Shown: positions 62,126 to 64,000 of the stretch, one piece after another
How positions within the stretch are numbered: position 1 is the stretch's first letter
How the letters are laid out: the number at the start of each line of letters is the position of its first letter
NCBI RefSeq assembly: GCF_000189635.1
Contig: NW_002476535.1
Coordinates: forward strand, 186,001 to 250,000
Source of the DNA: Tetrahymena thermophila SB210
Lineage: Eukaryota; Ciliophora; Oligohymenophorea; Hymenostomatida; Tetrahymenidae
DNA length: 64,000 bases
Reading direction: 5' to 3'
The notes under the pieces: model-generated
Seen by the model: only the letters and a program-made list of their open reading frames with translations
Database searches by the model: none
Told to the model about the DNA's origin: nothing
Program-made: the position numbers and the translations under genes

Positions 62126-64000
62126 TCATTATGTTTCTTATCTTACAAAATCTTCATCATCATTTTACTGATACTTTGAAAGAAATGGGTTTTTATTTAA
62201 TATTCTGTTTTCTTTGATAAATGATTGACTATCTTTTTATGAAAAAATGTTATTTTTTTCGTATTAGATCGAAGATAAAGCTGATTATGTTTAAGGAATT
62301 TATTAAGAAAATTTTTAGAATTGATGAATTTAAGAGATTTATTGTCTTGAGAACTAATCTTAAAGAGAAGAGTCTTATTTTGAAAATACTTCTTATTATG
62401 AAACATTTTATTATTATTACTACCTAGCATATTACTCTCTTAGCCCTGAAGCTTATTAAGATATTAAATTTTTAGAATTTTTAGATTCTGATGTAGGGGC
62501 TGATTAATTGGCATATTCTTATTATGAAATATTGCTTTTTTGAAGGTTGGCTTTTTAGTTGCTATACTCATAATAATTTTATTAGCGAGGAAGATCAATA
62601 TTATTAGTTTTCATTTAGTTGCTTTTTTTATTTTAAATCCAATTTTTTATAGCACTACCTTAATTGCTTCCATTTCCTTCTTCTTTAGCACTAATATAGC
62701 TCATCTTATAATTGTTGACTTAATCCATTATCTAGTTATCAGATTAATTAAGTTAATTTCCAAAATTCACAGTTCTTTTAGCAAAAGCAAATTCTATTCT
62801 GTCAGCTTACTTACTAATATTTAAATAGAATTACTTTAGCTCTTTTGAAACTGCTTATAAATCTTCAGGAGATCCAATACCTAAGAAACTTGTTGAGATT
62901 TCTTTAACAGTGATGAGGTGATTTTTAAAGTGGAACTAAAACTATTCAGAGTTTTTTGCTCTTTCACTATTTAAAAATGACTCATAAATAGTAATCAACT
63001 GTTATAAATATAAGTCTTTTTCAATTTTTTCTCTGTTATCCAAATTCACTGTATTCTTGAGTATATTTAAAACACCTTCTTCTAAAATCTAAAATAACTT
63101 ATATGCAAATACACCATCTCTTTCATCTGAATATAAAAAATCGGAGTATTAAGTTTCCATAGATCTATTCAAATATTTTAATAATCTATTGTGGAAAACA
63201 CAATACTATGTTACTTCTGAGAAATCAATGCCGAATTCTCCGTCGCTGTATTTTTCGATTATCTATCCAATAACTAATGGTAATCCAATTTATTGAAGAT
63301 CTTCCATTAATTTAAGATTCTTAGACATTAAAGTATCCAATATAAAAGTAACTCTTTCTATGTCGCTAGTTTCTCTTAGTTAAAATATATAGCTATGTTT
63401 AAAAGTTGGTTAGTTATAGTTTACAACTTCAAATTTTTTAAGCTATTAAATGATGGTGTTTTATTATTGGGGTCCAGCATTATTTTAATTATCTGATAAC
63501 TGGTTCTTTACTCTTAAAATTTTACATAAGATACTTTAACAACATTATCTAATATCCTAGTACTCCTTTAATAAGAGCTCAGAGTCAAAATTTTATTTTA
63601 TAACCCCTTCATCACTGTCAATACTTTCTAAAAGATCGATTTCTTTCTAACTTACTTATTAAAGCAAGCAAGGAGCACATAGATCACTCTCAAGAAGCTC
63701 TAAACAAGCTTTTAAACCTTTTAAGTTTCTAAATAAATATTGATTATATTATTTTTTAAATAACTTAACATTTTTTTTAAAATTTGTTTATATAAATAAT
63801 TAAGTTACTGTAGAGTGATTGAATTTTCAAGGACAGAAAAAATATCTTATATTTCATCTTTCTTCAGCTTTTCTTATAGTGAAAGCTTATTTAGCAAGCC
63901 ATTAATTTATCTTCTAAGAAGCTCTTGATTCAGAGAAACTTCGTCTATATTAATGTATTAATCTAAATTTTCTTAGAACAGTTCTATTCTAGAGGGGAAG
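62126..64000 (-). CDS. Helical protein with Gln/Asn/Ser-rich C-terminus (5' end outside window)
   Basis: Exon 63809->64000 and exon 62126-63728 flank an 80-nt intron (63729-63808, GTAACT...TTTAG) that splits a Gln codon CA|A. The frame is open to TGA 62126-62128, leaving about 598 residues in the window. The first about 390 residues are rich in Leu, Lys, Glu and Ile with repeating amphipathic helices (LKGLKACLELLESDLC, YQDIRQCCQSILCKILRVKN, ERVTFILDTLMSKNLKLMED). This is compatible with an alpha-solenoid or coiled-coil fold. The last about 200 residues are low-complexity Gln/Asn/Ser and end NDDEDFVRQET. No hydrophobic membrane segment is seen. The family was not recognised; a scaffold or adaptor is a guess. 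Plus-strand frames at 62221-62427 and 62540-62824 are antisense shadows. Confidence 0.75.

Noticed and set aside
62221..62824. Plus-strand frames of 68 and 94 codons
   Set aside because: They are antisense to the open, Gln/Asn-rich C-terminal exon of the minus-strand gene; their hydrophobic character is the complement of Asn/Gln/Lys codons.

Overview
The window reads as nuclear (macronuclear-type) DNA of an oligohymenophorean ciliate, most likely Tetrahymena or a close relative. It is very A+T-rich, and long reading frames appear only when TAA and TAG are read as glutamine and TGA is the sole stop. Introns are short to medium (about 50-410 nt), A+T-rich, with GTAA/GTAT...TAG borders, longer than the very short introns typical of Paramecium. 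Under the standard code the coding capacity looks fragmented; under the ciliate code almost everything resolves into a few large genes. All gene models were hand-read from the sequence.

From 1 to about 57.3 kb every gene lies on the minus strand. The block is dominated by five relatives of one giant membrane-protein family, called A to E here: A <1-9368, B 10601-19204, C 21266-30345, D 36444-46213, E 47451-57340. Intact members D and E encode about 3,050-3,080 residues. The order is: signal peptide, short Cys-rich head, two WD40/quinoprotein-like beta-propeller regions, a long beta-helix region with GGA(I/V) and FxxN-like repeats resembling polymorphic outer-membrane repeats, a juxtamembrane Cys module ending in GYxGPLCExC, a multi-pass membrane domain, and a polar Q/N/K-rich tail. 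A is intact in the window and runs off its left edge.

Between A and D lies a head-to-tail tandem duplication of about 11 kb (units about 9.9-20.8 kb and 20.9-32.0 kb). Each unit carries one family member (B or C) plus the 3' part of an ABCC-type ABC transporter. Unit 2 joins an intact, full-length transporter (30704-35195, 1,382 aa). In unit 1 the transporter fragment is a pseudogene (in-frame TGA, indels, truncated in the second membrane domain), and B has a 2-nt insertion in its first exon. C has about 340 bp of its central region replaced by about 740 bp of unrelated sequence and now reads as two separate halves.

To the right lie a small membrane-anchored PARP-like ADP-ribosyltransferase (58232-59095, +) with a complete H-Y-E triad, an unrecognised three-helix membrane protein (59884-61231, +), and the C-terminal part of a helical, Q/N-tailed protein that continues past the window (62126-64000, -). 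Intergenic stretches of 0.3-1.25 kb are very A+T-rich; I saw no tRNA, rRNA, CRISPR array, telomere repeat or recognisable transposon.
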